Positions 19,982 through 37,016 are shown, counted from the first letter of the stretch. The stretch is 64,000 bases of DNA from Streptomyces sp. NBC_01296 (GCF_035984415.1 NZ_CP130721.1:248001-312000), one strand, 5' to 3'. Notes: generated by a model from the sequence alone, not told the origin. Made by a program: numbers and translations.

Positions 19982-20003
19982 GACCAGCTCACAGCAGCTG
20001 GTC
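19982..20003 (+). terminator. Weak hairpin after ABC permease
   Basis: GACCAGCT and AGCTGGTC form an 8-bp stem with a 6-nt loop starting 5 bases after the permease stop. There is no T-run, so termination is only possible. The 260-bp gap it lies in presumably also holds the promoter of the following NRPS gene, but I see no clear -10/-35 or operator. Confidence 0.3.
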
Positions 20004-20237
20004 AGCATCCCCTCCCGAGCCGTCTCGGCGCACCACGTGTCGCCGGGGCGGCTCCATGTTTCGCACCATGCGGGCACTTTCCGCTCCCCACCCGGCTGAT
20101 CGGCTGCACCTTCGCCGAGCCGGGGAGCGGGAAGCCCCGCACGTTCTTCGACCTGCCACAGGTGGCTGCGTGGGCGGAGGAATGGCTGCTCCGTGTCCCC
20201 TGAGGCCTGGGCCAGTCGATCCTCAAGGAGTGAAGCA

Positions 20238-23200
20238 ATGGTTCCGCTGTCATTCGCACAACGCCGCTACTGGTACATGCACCAACTGGAGGGCGGGGAG
20301 ACCTGGAACATGCCGTCGGCGCTGCGGCTGACCGGCCCCCTCGACCAGGACGCCCTCGCCGCGGCGATCGGCGACGTGGTCGACCGGCACGAGATCCTGC
20401 GCACCACGTACGTGACCGACGACGAAGGCGAGCCCCACCAGCGGATCCTGCCGATGGCGCAGGCAGGGGAGCAGACGCGGCTGTCGGTGGTCGAGGTGGC
20501 TTCCGAGGGCGTGCCCGGCGCGATCGACCAGGCCGTGGCGCACGGGTTCGACCTGGCGGCCGAAATCCCCTTCCGGGCGACCCTGTTGCGCTGCTCGCCC
20601 GAGGAGCACGTCCTGGTCCTGGTCGTCCACCACATCGCGACGGACGGCAGCTCGGGCGCCCCGCTGGCACGGGACCTGGCCGCCGCCTACACCGCCCGCC
20701 GGGACGGCGGGGCACCGCAGTGGGAGCCGCTGCCCGTCCAGTACCAGCACTACACGATGTGGCAGCGCGAGGTGCTCGGCGACCTCGCCGACCCGGACAG
20801 CCTCGGCGCGGCGCAGATCGCCTACTGGCGCGAGGAACTGGACGGGGTACCGCAGCCGCTGGACCTGCCGCTGGACCGCCCCCGGTCCGTCGAGGCGACC
20901 ACGCACGGCGACGCAGTCGGCTTCAGCGTGGAGCCGGAGGTGGCGGCCGGGCTGGAGAAGCTGGCAGCCGACCGCGGAACGACCATGTCGATGGTCATGC
21001 ATGCCGCGCTGGCGGTGTTGCTGAGCAAGCTCGGCGGCGGGGAGGACATACCGGTCGGCACCCCGATCGCCGGGCGGACCGACGAGGCGCTGGCCGATCT
21101 GGTCGGGTGCTTCGTCAACAACCTGGTGCTGCGCGTGGACCTCGCCGGGAACCCGTCGTTCGCCGACGTGCTCGCGCAGGTGCGGAACAAGGCACTGGCG
21201 GCCTATGAGCACCAGGACGTGCCGTTCGACGTACTGGTCGAGGCGATCAACCCCGACCGCTCCACGGCGTACCGCCCGCTGTTCCAGGTGATGTGCGGCT
21301 GGCAGAACTTCGAGAAGCCGGTCCTCGAGTTCCCCGGGCTCGACGTGGAGTTCGTACAGGCCCTCACCTCGAAGGCGATGGTCGACCTGTTCTTCAGCAT
21401 GGCCCTGGACGAGTCGGGGGCGCTGCGGGGCGACATCCAGTACGTGACACAGCTGTTCGACCGGGAAACGGTCGAGGCCATGGCCGCCCGCTTCGCGCGC
21501 GTTCTGGAGCAGTTGGTCGCCGACCCGGGCGTGTGCGTCGGGGACGTCGACGTGCTGATCGCGGGGGAGCGGGAGCGGCTGCTGGAGGAGGTCAACGACA
21601 CCGTCGAGCCGACCCTGGAGCAGGGCCTGGCGGACGCCGTGCGAAGACGCGCCGAGGAGAGACCCGAGGCACTCGCCGTCATCGGCGAGGACGAATCGCT
21701 CACCTACCGGGAGCTGGACACGCGGTCCAACAGGCTGGCGCACTGGCTGGCCGACCGCGGGGTGCGGGCCGAATCGCTCGTCGCCGTCTGCCTGCCCCGG
21801 ACCGTGAACCTGATGGTGGCGCTGTTGGCCGTGCTGAAGGCCGGCGGAGCCTACGTTCCCCTCGACCCGGAGCACCCGCGCTCCCGGATCGACTTCATCC
21901 TCGAGCAGGTGGATCCGGTCCTCGTGCTCGATGCCGAGATGCTGGCCGGCGCGGATTGCTCGGCGTATCCGGATGCGGCACCCGAGGTGTTCGTCCGTCC
22001 CGAGAACACCCAGTACGTCATCTACACGTCGGGGTCGACGGGCACCCCGAAGGGGGTCGCGGTCCCGCGCGGCGCGCTCGCGAACTTCATCGCCTCGACG
22101 CAGCGGCGGTTCCCGCTGTCGCCCGCCGACCGGATGCTGTTCAGCACGACGGTCTCGTTCGACATGGCGAACACCGAGCTGTACCTCCCCTTCGTCGCCG
22201 GCGCGACCATGGTCATGGCGAAGAAGGACACCGTCACCGACCCGTCGGCCATGATGGCGTTCATACGCCGCCACGGGGTCACCGTGGTCCAGGCCACGCC
22301 CGCGTTCTGGCAGATGCTGCTGACGCACGAGCCGAACGCCGCGCAGGGCCTGCGGATCATCACCGGCGCGGAGGCCGTGCCGGCCCGGCTGGCCGAGACG
22401 CTGGCGGAGCAGGCCGCCGAAGTGGGCAACTGGTACGGCCCGACCGAGACGACGACGTGGTCCACCATGGCGCCCGTGAAGGCGGGGGCGGGCGCGCCGG
22501 CGATCGGGACGCCGATCGGGAACACCCAGGTGTACGTGCTCGACTCGCGGCTGCGACCGGTTCCGCGCGGGGTCCAGGGCGACCTGTACATCGCCGGTGA
22601 CGGGGTGGCCCGCGGGTACCAGGGCCGGCCGGAGCTGACCGCCGAGCGGTTCGTGGCGTGTCCGTTCGGACCCGCCGGCGCGCGGATGTACCGCACCGGG
22701 GACCTGGTGCGGTGGGACAGGGACGGCCGGCTCGAGTACATCGCGCGCACCGACCACCAGGTGAAGGTCCGGGGCTTCCGCATCGAGCTGGGCGAGATCG
22801 AGAACGCGCTGGCCCGCCACCCCGGTGTGGCGCAGGCGGTGGTCGTCGTACGCGAGGACCACGAAGGCGACAAGCGCATCGTCGGCTACGTGGTGCCGTC
22901 GGCCGCGGCCGGAGCCGCGGCCGACGGGTCGGCCGGTGAGCTGCTCGCCGAGCTGTCCGAGCACCTGCGCGGGCGGCTGCCGGAGTACATGGTGCCTTCC
23001 GCGCTGATCCCGCTGGCGGAGATCCCGCTGACCCCGAACGGAAAGCTCGACCGGCGGGCACTGCCCGCGGAGCACACGCCCGCCGTGGTCGGCGGCGAGC
23101 CGCGCGACGCCCACGAAGAGAAACTGTGCGCCCTCTTCGCCGAGCTGCTCCGCCGGGAGAAGGTCGGCATCCACGACAACTTCTTCACGCACGGCGGGCA

Positions 23201-24056
23201 CTCGCTGCTCGCCACCCGGCTCAGCGTCCGCATCCGCAAGGAGTTCGACGTCGAGATCCCCATCAGGACGATCATCAAGTTCCCCACGGTGGCCGAGCTG
23301 GCCTCGCTGGTGCTCATCGGCACTCCCATGGACAACGACGACCCGTTCGCGGTCGTACTGCCGCTGAACAGCGATCCCGGCACGGGCAAGGAGCCCATGT
23401 GGTTCTTCCACGGGGGAGGCGGGCTGGGCTGGGCGTACTTCAGCTTCGTGACGCACGTGCAGGACCGGAAGGCGTACGCCCTGCAGTCCCGCGGCTCCGA
23501 CGGCGTGGACTCGCTGGTGGGATCCGTGGCGGAGATGGTCGACGACTACGTCAGCGAGATGCTGAAGTTCCAGCCGGAAGGACCCTTCCAGCTGGTCGGC
23601 TGGTCCTACGGCGGCACCGTCGTCCAGGCCGTCGCGCATGCGCTGGACAAGCTCGGGCACGAGATCGCCCTCGTGGCCATCCTGGACTCCCAGCCCGGCG
23701 GCCACGGATGGACGGAGATCCACGCCAACAAGACCCTGGCGGAATACCGGTCGGAGCTCGAGGACTTCTTCGGCCAGTACATCGGCACCGACAACCGGCA
23801 GGACTTCCTGGACACCATGTCGAAGGTGCTGGCCAACAACTCGAACCTCATGATGACGTTCGAGTCGCCCGTCTACGGCGGTGACGTGCTCTTCTTCAGC
23901 GCGACGCTCCAGGACGAGCAGTACGACCACCTGTGGCGGCCGTACGTCACCGGTTCCATCGAGGTGCACGACGTGCACGCCACGCACCACGAGATGAACA
24001 TGCCCGCAGCCGTGGCGGAAGTGTTCGAAGTCATCAACCGCAAGCTGGCCGAATGA
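20238..24056 (+). CDS. Second NRPS release module, C-A-PCP-TE, unassigned pocket
   Basis: A 1,272-residue protein starting MVPLSFAQRR; the ATG follows AAGGAG. Domains: C (1-440; HHIATDG near 130), A (460-945), PCP (GGHSLLA near 985), TE (from 1035; GWSYGG near 1122, LDSQPGG, ATHHEM). All catalytic residues are present. The C, PCP and TE parts are strongly similar to the module at 13449-17345, but the A core differs: the pocket reads about D-M-T-Q-I-G-W-T-W-K instead of the threonine code. Gln278, Gly301 and Trp331 also occur in glycine pockets, but the whole code is not one I recognise. Two intact C-A-PCP-TE proteins in one cluster is unusual: it could be an alternative release module giving congeners or an extra residue. 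It has its own 260-bp upstream region and is followed by a strong terminator. Confidence 0.95.
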   Translation: MVPLSFAQRRYWYMHQLEGGETWNMPSALRLTGPLDQDALAAAIGDVVDRHEILRTTYVTDDEGEPHQRILPMAQAGEQTRLSVVEVASEGVPGAIDQAVAHGFDLAAEIPFRATLLRCSPEEHVLVLVVHHIATDGSSGAPLARDLAAAYTARRDGGAPQWEPLPVQYQHYTMWQREVLGDLADPDSLGAAQIAYWREELDGVPQPLDLPLDRPRSVEATTHGDAVGFSVEPEVAAGLEKLAADRGTTMSMVMHAALAVLLSKLGGGEDIPVGTPIAGRTDEALADLVGCFVNNLVLRVDLAGNPSFADVLAQVRNKALAAYEHQDVPFDVLVEAINPDRSTAYRPLFQVMCGWQNFEKPVLEFPGLDVEFVQALTSKAMVDLFFSMALDESGALRGDIQYVTQLFDRETVEAMAARFARVLEQLVADPGVCVGDVDVLIAGERERLLEEVNDTVEPTLEQGLADAVRRRAEERPEALAVIGEDESLTYRELDTRSNRLAHWLADRGVRAESLVAVCLPRTVNLMVALLAVLKAGGAYVPLDPEHPRSRIDFILEQVDPVLVLDAEMLAGADCSAYPDAAPEVFVRPENTQYVIYTSGSTGTPKGVAVPRGALANFIASTQRRFPLSPADRMLFSTTVSFDMANTELYLPFVAGATMVMAKKDTVTDPSAMMAFIRRHGVTVVQATPAFWQMLLTHEPNAAQGLRIITGAEAVPARLAETLAEQAAEVGNWYGPTETTTWSTMAPVKAGAGAPAIGTPIGNTQVYVLDSRLRPVPRGVQGDLYIAGDGVARGYQGRPELTAERFVACPFGPAGARMYRTGDLVRWDRDGRLEYIARTDHQVKVRGFRIELGEIENALARHPGVAQAVVVVREDHEGDKRIVGYVVPSAAAGAAADGSAGELLAELSEHLRGRLPEYMVPSALIPLAEIPLTPNGKLDRRALPAEHTPAVVGGEPRDAHEEKLCALFAELLRREKVGIHDNFFTHGGHSLLATRLSVRIRKEFDVEIPIRTIIKFPTVAELASLVLIGTPMDNDDPFAVVLPLNSDPGTGKEPMWFFHGGGGLGWAYFSFVTHVQDRKAYALQSRGSDGVDSLVGSVAEMVDDYVSEMLKFQPEGPFQLVGWSYGGTVVQAVAHALDKLGHEIALVAILDSQPGGHGWTEIHANKTLAEYRSELEDFFGQYIGTDNRQDFLDTMSKVLANNSNLMMTFESPVYGGDVLFFSATLQDEQYDHLWRPYVTGSIEVHDVHATHHEMNMPAAVAEVFEVINRKLAE

Positions 24057-24058
24057 CC

Positions 24059-24103
24059 GACGGCGGCCGCCAAGACCCCGAACGGGTCTTGGCGGCCGCC
24101 GTC
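24059..24103. terminator. Bidirectional terminator between convergent genes
   Basis: A perfect 20-bp stem (24059-24078 with 24084-24103) and a 5-nt loop lie between the convergent stops of the C-A-PCP-TE gene (24056) and the flavin monooxygenase (24114). The arm GACGGCGGCCGCCAAGACCC is very GC rich. It should terminate transcription from both sides. Confidence 0.85.
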
Positions 24104-24113
24104 TTGTCGTCCC

Positions 24114-25628
24114 TCAGCCCTGCAGGGCCGGACCGAACCAGGTGGTGAGGGCGGTCCGGAGCGCGGAGGTGTCGGGCGCGCCTCCGTCGGACGCCCAGGC
24201 GACATGGCCGTCGGGGCGGATGAGGAGCGCGGAGGGAGCCGGTACCTGGTCGATGGCCGGGACGGCCCACTGGTCGTCCTCGCTCCGCGCCTCGACGAGG
24301 TCGACGCGATCGGCCCAGCCCTTGGCGACGTCCGCCACCGCGGCGCTGCCGCTCAGGTCGAGCAGTACGGGGCGGGCGGCGTGCAGCAGGTCGTAGACGC
24401 CGATGGTGCCTTCGGGCGTCTTGAGGTCGGCGTCGGGCACCCGGCGGCCCGCCAGCGGGTGGTCGACGTCGACCGGGTACCGGATGTCCAGTGCGGTGAG
24501 CATGAGACGCAGATGCCGGTTGACGTCGTCGAACACCATGAGCGAGCCGAACACCTCGCGCAGCGCGTCCGTCTGTGCGCCGGGGCGAGCCAGGGCGGAC
24601 TGCGCCCGGGTGTTGTGCAGAACGCGCTCCCCGACGGGGTGGCGCTCGGCGTGGTAGCTGTCCAGCAGGCTCTCGGGCGCCCGGCCGCGGACCACCGAGG
24701 CGAGCTTCCAGCCAAGGTTGACCGCGTCCTGCACGCCCATGTTCAGCCCCTGCCCGCCGGCCGGGAAGTGGATGTGCGCCGCGTCGCCCGCGAGCAGCAC
24801 CCGGCCCTGCCGGTACTCGGCGGCCTGGCGCGCGGCGTCGTTGAACCGGGAGACCCACCGCGGGCTGTTCATGCCGAAGTCGGTGCCCGCGACCCTGATC
24901 AGGGACTCCCGGAGCTGCTCGAACGTCGGCGCTTCGTCGCGGTCCGCGACGCGGTCGTACTCGGACGTGATCACCCGGTACCAGCCCGGCTCGAAGGCGA
25001 TGGCCGAGTAGTCGCCGCCCGCACAGCGCCGCACCCAGACGTAGTCCTCGGGCAGGTCGGGGAGCTCGACGTCGCCGATCAGCGCGGTCATCGTCGCCTC
25101 GGTGCCGGGGAAGTCGATGCCCGCCAGCTTGCGCACCGTGCTGCGCCCGCCGTCGCAGCCCACGAGGTAGCGGGCGCGCAGCGTCACCGGTGCCGCGTCC
25201 GCCGTGACCAGTTCGACCGTCACTCCGTCCTGGTCCTGGCGGATCCCGCTCACCTCGGACGAGCGGTGGACCTGCACGCCGAGCTCGCCGGCCCACTCCT
25301 CCAGCAGCCGCTCGATGTCGGACTGAAGGATCATCAGCGGGTAGGGGTGCCTCGACTCCGACTCGTCGAAGTCCAGATAAAGGCCGGAGAAATGGCCGAC
25401 CGGCTGCAGTTCGCCGGCCGCGAGGAAGCGGTCCAGGACGCCGCGCTGGTCCAGCACCTCCAGGGTGCGCGAGTGGATCCCGCCGGCTCGCGACTCGCCC
25501 GTCCGTTCCGCGAGCCGCTCGACCACCACCACATCGGCGCCCGCCAGCCGCAGCTCGCAGGCGAGCATCAGGCCCGTCGGCCCGGCGCCCGCGATCACCA
25601 CGTCCGTGTCGAAGCCGGTGTTTCCCAC
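24114..25628 (-). CDS. Class A FAD-dependent monooxygenase
   Basis: A 504-residue flavoprotein of the aromatic hydroxylase family, which includes polyketide hydroxylases and rifampicin monooxygenase. It starts with GTG behind a G-rich ribosome site. Motifs: N-terminal dinucleotide fold GAGPTGLMLACEL, middle GCDGGRS, and GDAAHIHFPAGGQGLNMG for FAD ribityl and pyrophosphate binding; a thioredoxin-like C-terminal tail follows, as in ring hydroxylases. No aromatic substrate is obvious in this pathway. It may hydroxylate the acyl side chain or a peptide residue, or act on foreign compounds for protection. It is the only minus-strand gene inside the cluster and faces the PCP-P450 operon across a 386-bp region with palindromes. 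Confidence 0.9.
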   Translation of the reverse strand: MGNTGFDTDVVIAGAGPTGLMLACELRLAGADVVVVERLAERTGESRAGGIHSRTLEVLDQRGVLDRFLAAGELQPVGHFSGLYLDFDESESRHPYPLMILQSDIERLLEEWAGELGVQVHRSSEVSGIRQDQDGVTVELVTADAAPVTLRARYLVGCDGGRSTVRKLAGIDFPGTEATMTALIGDVELPDLPEDYVWVRRCAGGDYSAIAFEPGWYRVITSEYDRVADRDEAPTFEQLRESLIRVAGTDFGMNSPRWVSRFNDAARQAAEYRQGRVLLAGDAAHIHFPAGGQGLNMGVQDAVNLGWKLASVVRGRAPESLLDSYHAERHPVGERVLHNTRAQSALARPGAQTDALREVFGSLMVFDDVNRHLRLMLTALDIRYPVDVDHPLAGRRVPDADLKTPEGTIGVYDLLHAARPVLLDLSGSAAVADVAKGWADRVDLVEARSEDDQWAVPAIDQVPAPSALLIRPDGHVAWASDGGAPDTSALRTALTTWFGPALQG

Positions 25629-25658
25629 GTCGTTGCCCCCTCTGTTCCAGTGCGCCTC

Positions 25659-25669
25659 TAACGTCGTTA
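25659..25669. promoter_or_regulatory. Small dyad upstream of flavin monooxygenase
   Basis: TAACGTCGTTA is an 11-bp perfect dyad 30 bp upstream of the monooxygenase GTG and is AT rich compared with its surroundings. It could be an operator or promoter element for the minus-strand gene. No partner copy was found in the window. Confidence 0.3.
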
Positions 25670-25752
25670 AATCACGTCCACGTTCACTGAACGCGGATCA
25701 GCCGGTCAAGGAACGCCGGTGCCGGGGCGACACGGGCCGCCGGCGAACTTGT

Positions 25753-25774
25753 CCTGTCCCGCCGGCGGGACAGG
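25753..25774. promoter_or_regulatory. Candidate operator palindrome, copy 1
   Basis: A perfect 22-bp palindrome with the 18-bp core TGTCCCGCCGGCGGGACA (25755-25772), in the divergent region between the flavin monooxygenase and the PCP-P450-PKS operon. The same core recurs at 46703-46720, with a near copy at 25898-25915. Its centre, CGCCGGCG, is the sequence I recall as the target of the lincomycin regulator LmbU; that match is from memory and the octamer is common in GC-rich DNA. Confidence 0.6.
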
Positions 25775-25897
25775 GGCGTCGCGTGCAGGCTCGCCGGTCC
25801 ACGCTCAACCCCAGCGGCCGAAGAGCACCGGAGACCACCAACACGGTGTGAGCGGTCGCGCATTCACGCCACACTCGATTCGGCCATTCGAACAATC

Positions 25898-25915
25898 TGT
25901 CTCGCCGGCGGGACG
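25898..25915. promoter_or_regulatory. Candidate operator palindrome, copy 2 (imperfect)
   Basis: TGTCTCGCCGGCGGGACG matches the 18-bp palindrome at 16 of 18 positions and ends 99 bp before the PCP start. With copy 1 it flanks the likely promoter of the PCP-P450-PKS operon. Apart from the three dyads listed, the 386-bp intergenic region 25629-26014 shows no further feature I can support. Confidence 0.5.
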
Positions 25916-26014
25916 GTGCAAAAGGGCCCCAGTGGTCGTGATGGCGGTGACGGTCCGGAGACCGGGCCGAAAATGACGCGGGCGGGCACTCCCGGTCGGC
26001 GGAGGAAGGAAAGA

Positions 26015-26257
26015 GTGGCAATGGAATCGACGCTGGCGCAGGAAATCGCCGAGCTGTGGAGGGAATTCCTCGACTGCCCCGAGGTCGGGGTGGAAGACGA
26101 CTTCTTCACGCTCGGCGGCAATTCGCTGACCGGAATCAAGATCATCGATCAGGTGTCGCAGGACTACGGCGTCCAGCTGTCCGTGCGCGACTTCTACCTG
26201 GCCCAGACCCCGGCCCGGGTCGCCGAGCTGATCGAACAGGGGAGGGCGGCGGCGTGA
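26015..26257 (+). CDS. Stand-alone peptidyl carrier protein
   Basis: An 80-residue free carrier protein. The phosphopantetheine Ser is in FFTLGGNSLTGIKI, the standard PCP motif. The GTG at 26015 is chosen because GGAGGAAGGAAAG precedes it; ATG 26021 is an alternative. Its stop overlaps the P450 start (GTGA), so the two are translationally coupled. In several pathways an amino acid is held on such a dedicated PCP while a P450 hydroxylates its beta-carbon. No A domain is fused or adjacent, so loading must come from a protein elsewhere, possibly left of the window. Confidence 0.92.
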   Translation: MAMESTLAQEIAELWREFLDCPEVGVEDDFFTLGGNSLTGIKIIDQVSQDYGVQLSVRDFYLAQTPARVAELIEQGRAAA

Positions 26258-27504
26258 GGTTGACGCCCGGTCCCGGGCGCGACATCGACCTCGCCAGCGT
26301 CGACCTGTTCGACCTGGACCTCTACACGTCCGGCGATCCGCACCCGATCTGGGACGTGATGCGGGCCGAGCGGCCCCTGCACCACCAGGTCCTGCCGGAC
26401 GGCCGCGAGTTCTGGTCGGTGACCCGCTACGAGGACGTCCGCCGCGTGCTCAGCGACCACCGGGAGTTCACCTCCGAGCGCGGCACCGTGCCCACCCACC
26501 TCGGGACGGACGACGTCGCGGCCGGCGTGCTGATGACGTCCACCGACCCGCCGCGGCACACCGAGGTCCGCCGCCCGCTCGGCTCCAAGCTCACCGCGCG
26601 CGCCGTGAAGTCCTGGGAGGACTCCATCCGGCGCACGGTCGTGGGCTTCCTCGAGCCGGCGCTCGACGGCGAGACCTTCGACCTGGCCGAGAAGGCCCTC
26701 CTCCTCCCGGCGATGGTCACGGGCCCGCTCCTGGGCATCCCGGAGAAGGACTGGGCCGAGCTCGTCCAGCTGACCGCGATGGTGACGGCCCCCTCGGACC
26801 CGCACTTCCAGCTGGGCAGCGAGGCCGCGACCCTGGCCATCTCCCACCACGAGCTCGTCACCTACGTCAAGGAGTGGGTCAAGACCCGCCGGGCGACCGG
26901 CGAGGAGGGCGAAAGCCTGCTCCACCACCTCATGAGCGTCGCCCCGGGAGGCACGCCGCTCTCCGACGAGGAGATCGCCCTCGACGGCTACAGCATCCTC
27001 CTGGGCGCCAACGTGACGACGCCGCACACCGTCTCGGGCACCGTGCAGGCGCTCATCGAGCGGCCCGTGCAGTACGAGAAGGCGGCGGCCGACCTCTCGC
27101 TGGTCCCGAACCTGGTCGAGGAAGGGCTGCGCTGGACCTCGGCCGCGTGCAACTTCATGCGGTACGCGGTGGACGACGTCGAGATCGGCGGGGGCGTGAT
27201 CCCGGCCGGCGGCGCGGTCGTGGCGTGGATCGGCTCGGCCAACCGGGACGAGTCCCTGTTCCCCGACCCGCACACGTTCGACATCACGCGCGAAGGCGCG
27301 AAGCGCCAGGCCGCGTTCGGCTTCGGGACGCACTTCTGCATCGGGGCGCCGCTGGCCCGCATGACGCTGCGCATCTTCTTCGAGGAACTGCTCCAGCGCT
27401 TCGAATCGATCGAGCTCGCCGGCGAACCGCAGCACCTGCGGTCGTACTTCATCGCCGGCATGACCCACCTCCCCATCGTCGGCAAGAAACGGCAGACGCC
27501 ATGA
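26254..27504 (+). CDS. Cytochrome P450, probable PCP-bound amino acid beta-hydroxylase
   Basis: A 416-residue bacterial class I P450 starting at GTG 26254. Seen: heme loop AFGFGTHFCIGAPLAR with the Cys ligand near residue 362; K-helix Glu-Arg in EEGLRW; I-helix segment LLGANVTT in place of the usual AGxET. An open frame extends upstream through the PCP gene in another frame, but that is not a real N terminus. The gene overlaps its neighbours on both sides (GTGA with the PCP, ATGA with the thioesterase-like gene). That linkage argues that its substrate is an aminoacyl group on the neighbouring PCP, as in NikQ/NovI-type systems. Hydroxylation of the polyketide alpha-carbon is an alternative role. 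Confidence 0.93.
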   Translation: MRLTPGPGRDIDLASVDLFDLDLYTSGDPHPIWDVMRAERPLHHQVLPDGREFWSVTRYEDVRRVLSDHREFTSERGTVPTHLGTDDVAAGVLMTSTDPPRHTEVRRPLGSKLTARAVKSWEDSIRRTVVGFLEPALDGETFDLAEKALLLPAMVTGPLLGIPEKDWAELVQLTAMVTAPSDPHFQLGSEAATLAISHHELVTYVKEWVKTRRATGEEGESLLHHLMSVAPGGTPLSDEEIALDGYSILLGANVTTPHTVSGTVQALIERPVQYEKAAADLSLVPNLVEEGLRWTSAACNFMRYAVDDVEIGGGVIPAGGAVVAWIGSANRDESLFPDPHTFDITREGAKRQAAFGFGTHFCIGAPLARMTLRIFFEELLQRFESIELAGEPQHLRSYFIAGMTHLPIVGKKRQTP

Positions 27505-28238
27505 CCACCGGCTCCACCACCGCCGCCTCGCCGTGGTTCGTCCGGCCGCCGTCCGCCGACCACCCCGCCCGGATCTTCTGCTTCCCCTTCTCCGGCTCCG
27601 GGGCTTCGGCGTTCAGCGCCTGGCCGGCCGCGATCGACGACGCCGAGATCTGCCCGGTGCAGTTCCCCGGCCGCGAGAACCGGCTGGGCCACCCGCACTA
27701 CGGCACCTACGAGAACCTGGCCGCGAGCCTGGTCGAACCGCTGGAGCCGCTGCTCGACCGCCCGTACGCGTTCTTCGCGCACTGCGCGGGCGCGATACCG
27801 GCCTACGAGACCGTCCTGCGGCTCGCCGAACTCGGCCTGCGCGGCCCGGACCGCCTCGTCGTGTCGGGCCAGCCGGCCCCGCACGACGCCTCGCGCGACC
27901 GGATGCTCACCATGTCCGAGCCCGAGCTGCGCGCCGAGCTGGAGTCGTTCATCCGCAGCCGCGGGATCGAGCCGCGGCCGGACATGATCGACATGGGCAT
28001 GTTCGTGCTGCTCCGCGACCACGCCGCCGCGGGCGCGTACCGGCGGCCGGAGCCGGTCAAGGTGGACTGCCCCATCGTCGTCCTGCACTGGCAGGACGAC
28101 CCCGACGTCAGCCTCGAAGAGCTCCAGGGGTGGCGTCAGTACTCGGATTCGGTCGAATTCCGGGTCGTCGGCGGCGGCCATTACGACTTCATGGACGCGC
28201 CGGACGAGCTGCAGAAGGTGTTGACCTGTTGGCGGTGA
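27501..28238 (+). CDS. Thioesterase-fold protein with Cys nucleophile, probable aminoacyl shuttle
   Basis: A 245-residue member of the type II thioesterase family by overall sequence (FPFSGSGASAF, QFPGRENR, C-terminal GGGHYDF). The nucleophile motif, usually GHSMGA, is AHCAGA: Cys replaces Ser and Ala replaces the first Gly. The acid is likely the Asp in HWQDD and the base the His in GGGHYDF. Cys in this position is known from the aminoacyltransferases SyrC and CmaE, which carry aminoacyl groups between carrier proteins of separate synthetases. The gene overlaps the P450 (ATGA) and follows the free PCP, so the inferred job is to move the hydroxylated amino acid from that PCP to the module at 46854-50075, whose A domain looks inactive. 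Plain hydrolytic editing is the alternative. Confidence 0.88.
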   Translation: MTTGSTTAASPWFVRPPSADHPARIFCFPFSGSGASAFSAWPAAIDDAEICPVQFPGRENRLGHPHYGTYENLAASLVEPLEPLLDRPYAFFAHCAGAIPAYETVLRLAELGLRGPDRLVVSGQPAPHDASRDRMLTMSEPELRAELESFIRSRGIEPRPDMIDMGMFVLLRDHAAAGAYRRPEPVKVDCPIVVLHWQDDPDVSLEELQGWRQYSDSVEFRVVGGGHYDFMDAPDELQKVLTCWR

Positions 28239-28290
28239 AGGCAGTGCAGCCCGTAAGAGCCGTATGCCGAGGGAACCGGAAGGAATTCGT

Positions 28291-31425
<3,135 letters not shown>

Positions 31426-31466
31426 CCACACCTGTTCTTCGAAGCAATTGGTTGGGGGAGGCCCTG

Positions 31467-37016
<5,550 letters not shown>

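Noticed and set aside
24204..25661. A 485-codon open frame on the plus strand opposite the flavin monooxygenase
   Set aside because: It is antisense to a gene with clear FAD motifs. Its composition (many Arg, Gly, Val, Asp) is the usual shadow of GC-rich coding, with no domain.
26056..26253. N-terminal extension of the P450 through the PCP gene
   Set aside because: This part is Arg/Gly-rich out-of-frame PCP sequence. The GTG at 26254 gives a normal P450 N terminus and a GTGA overlap.
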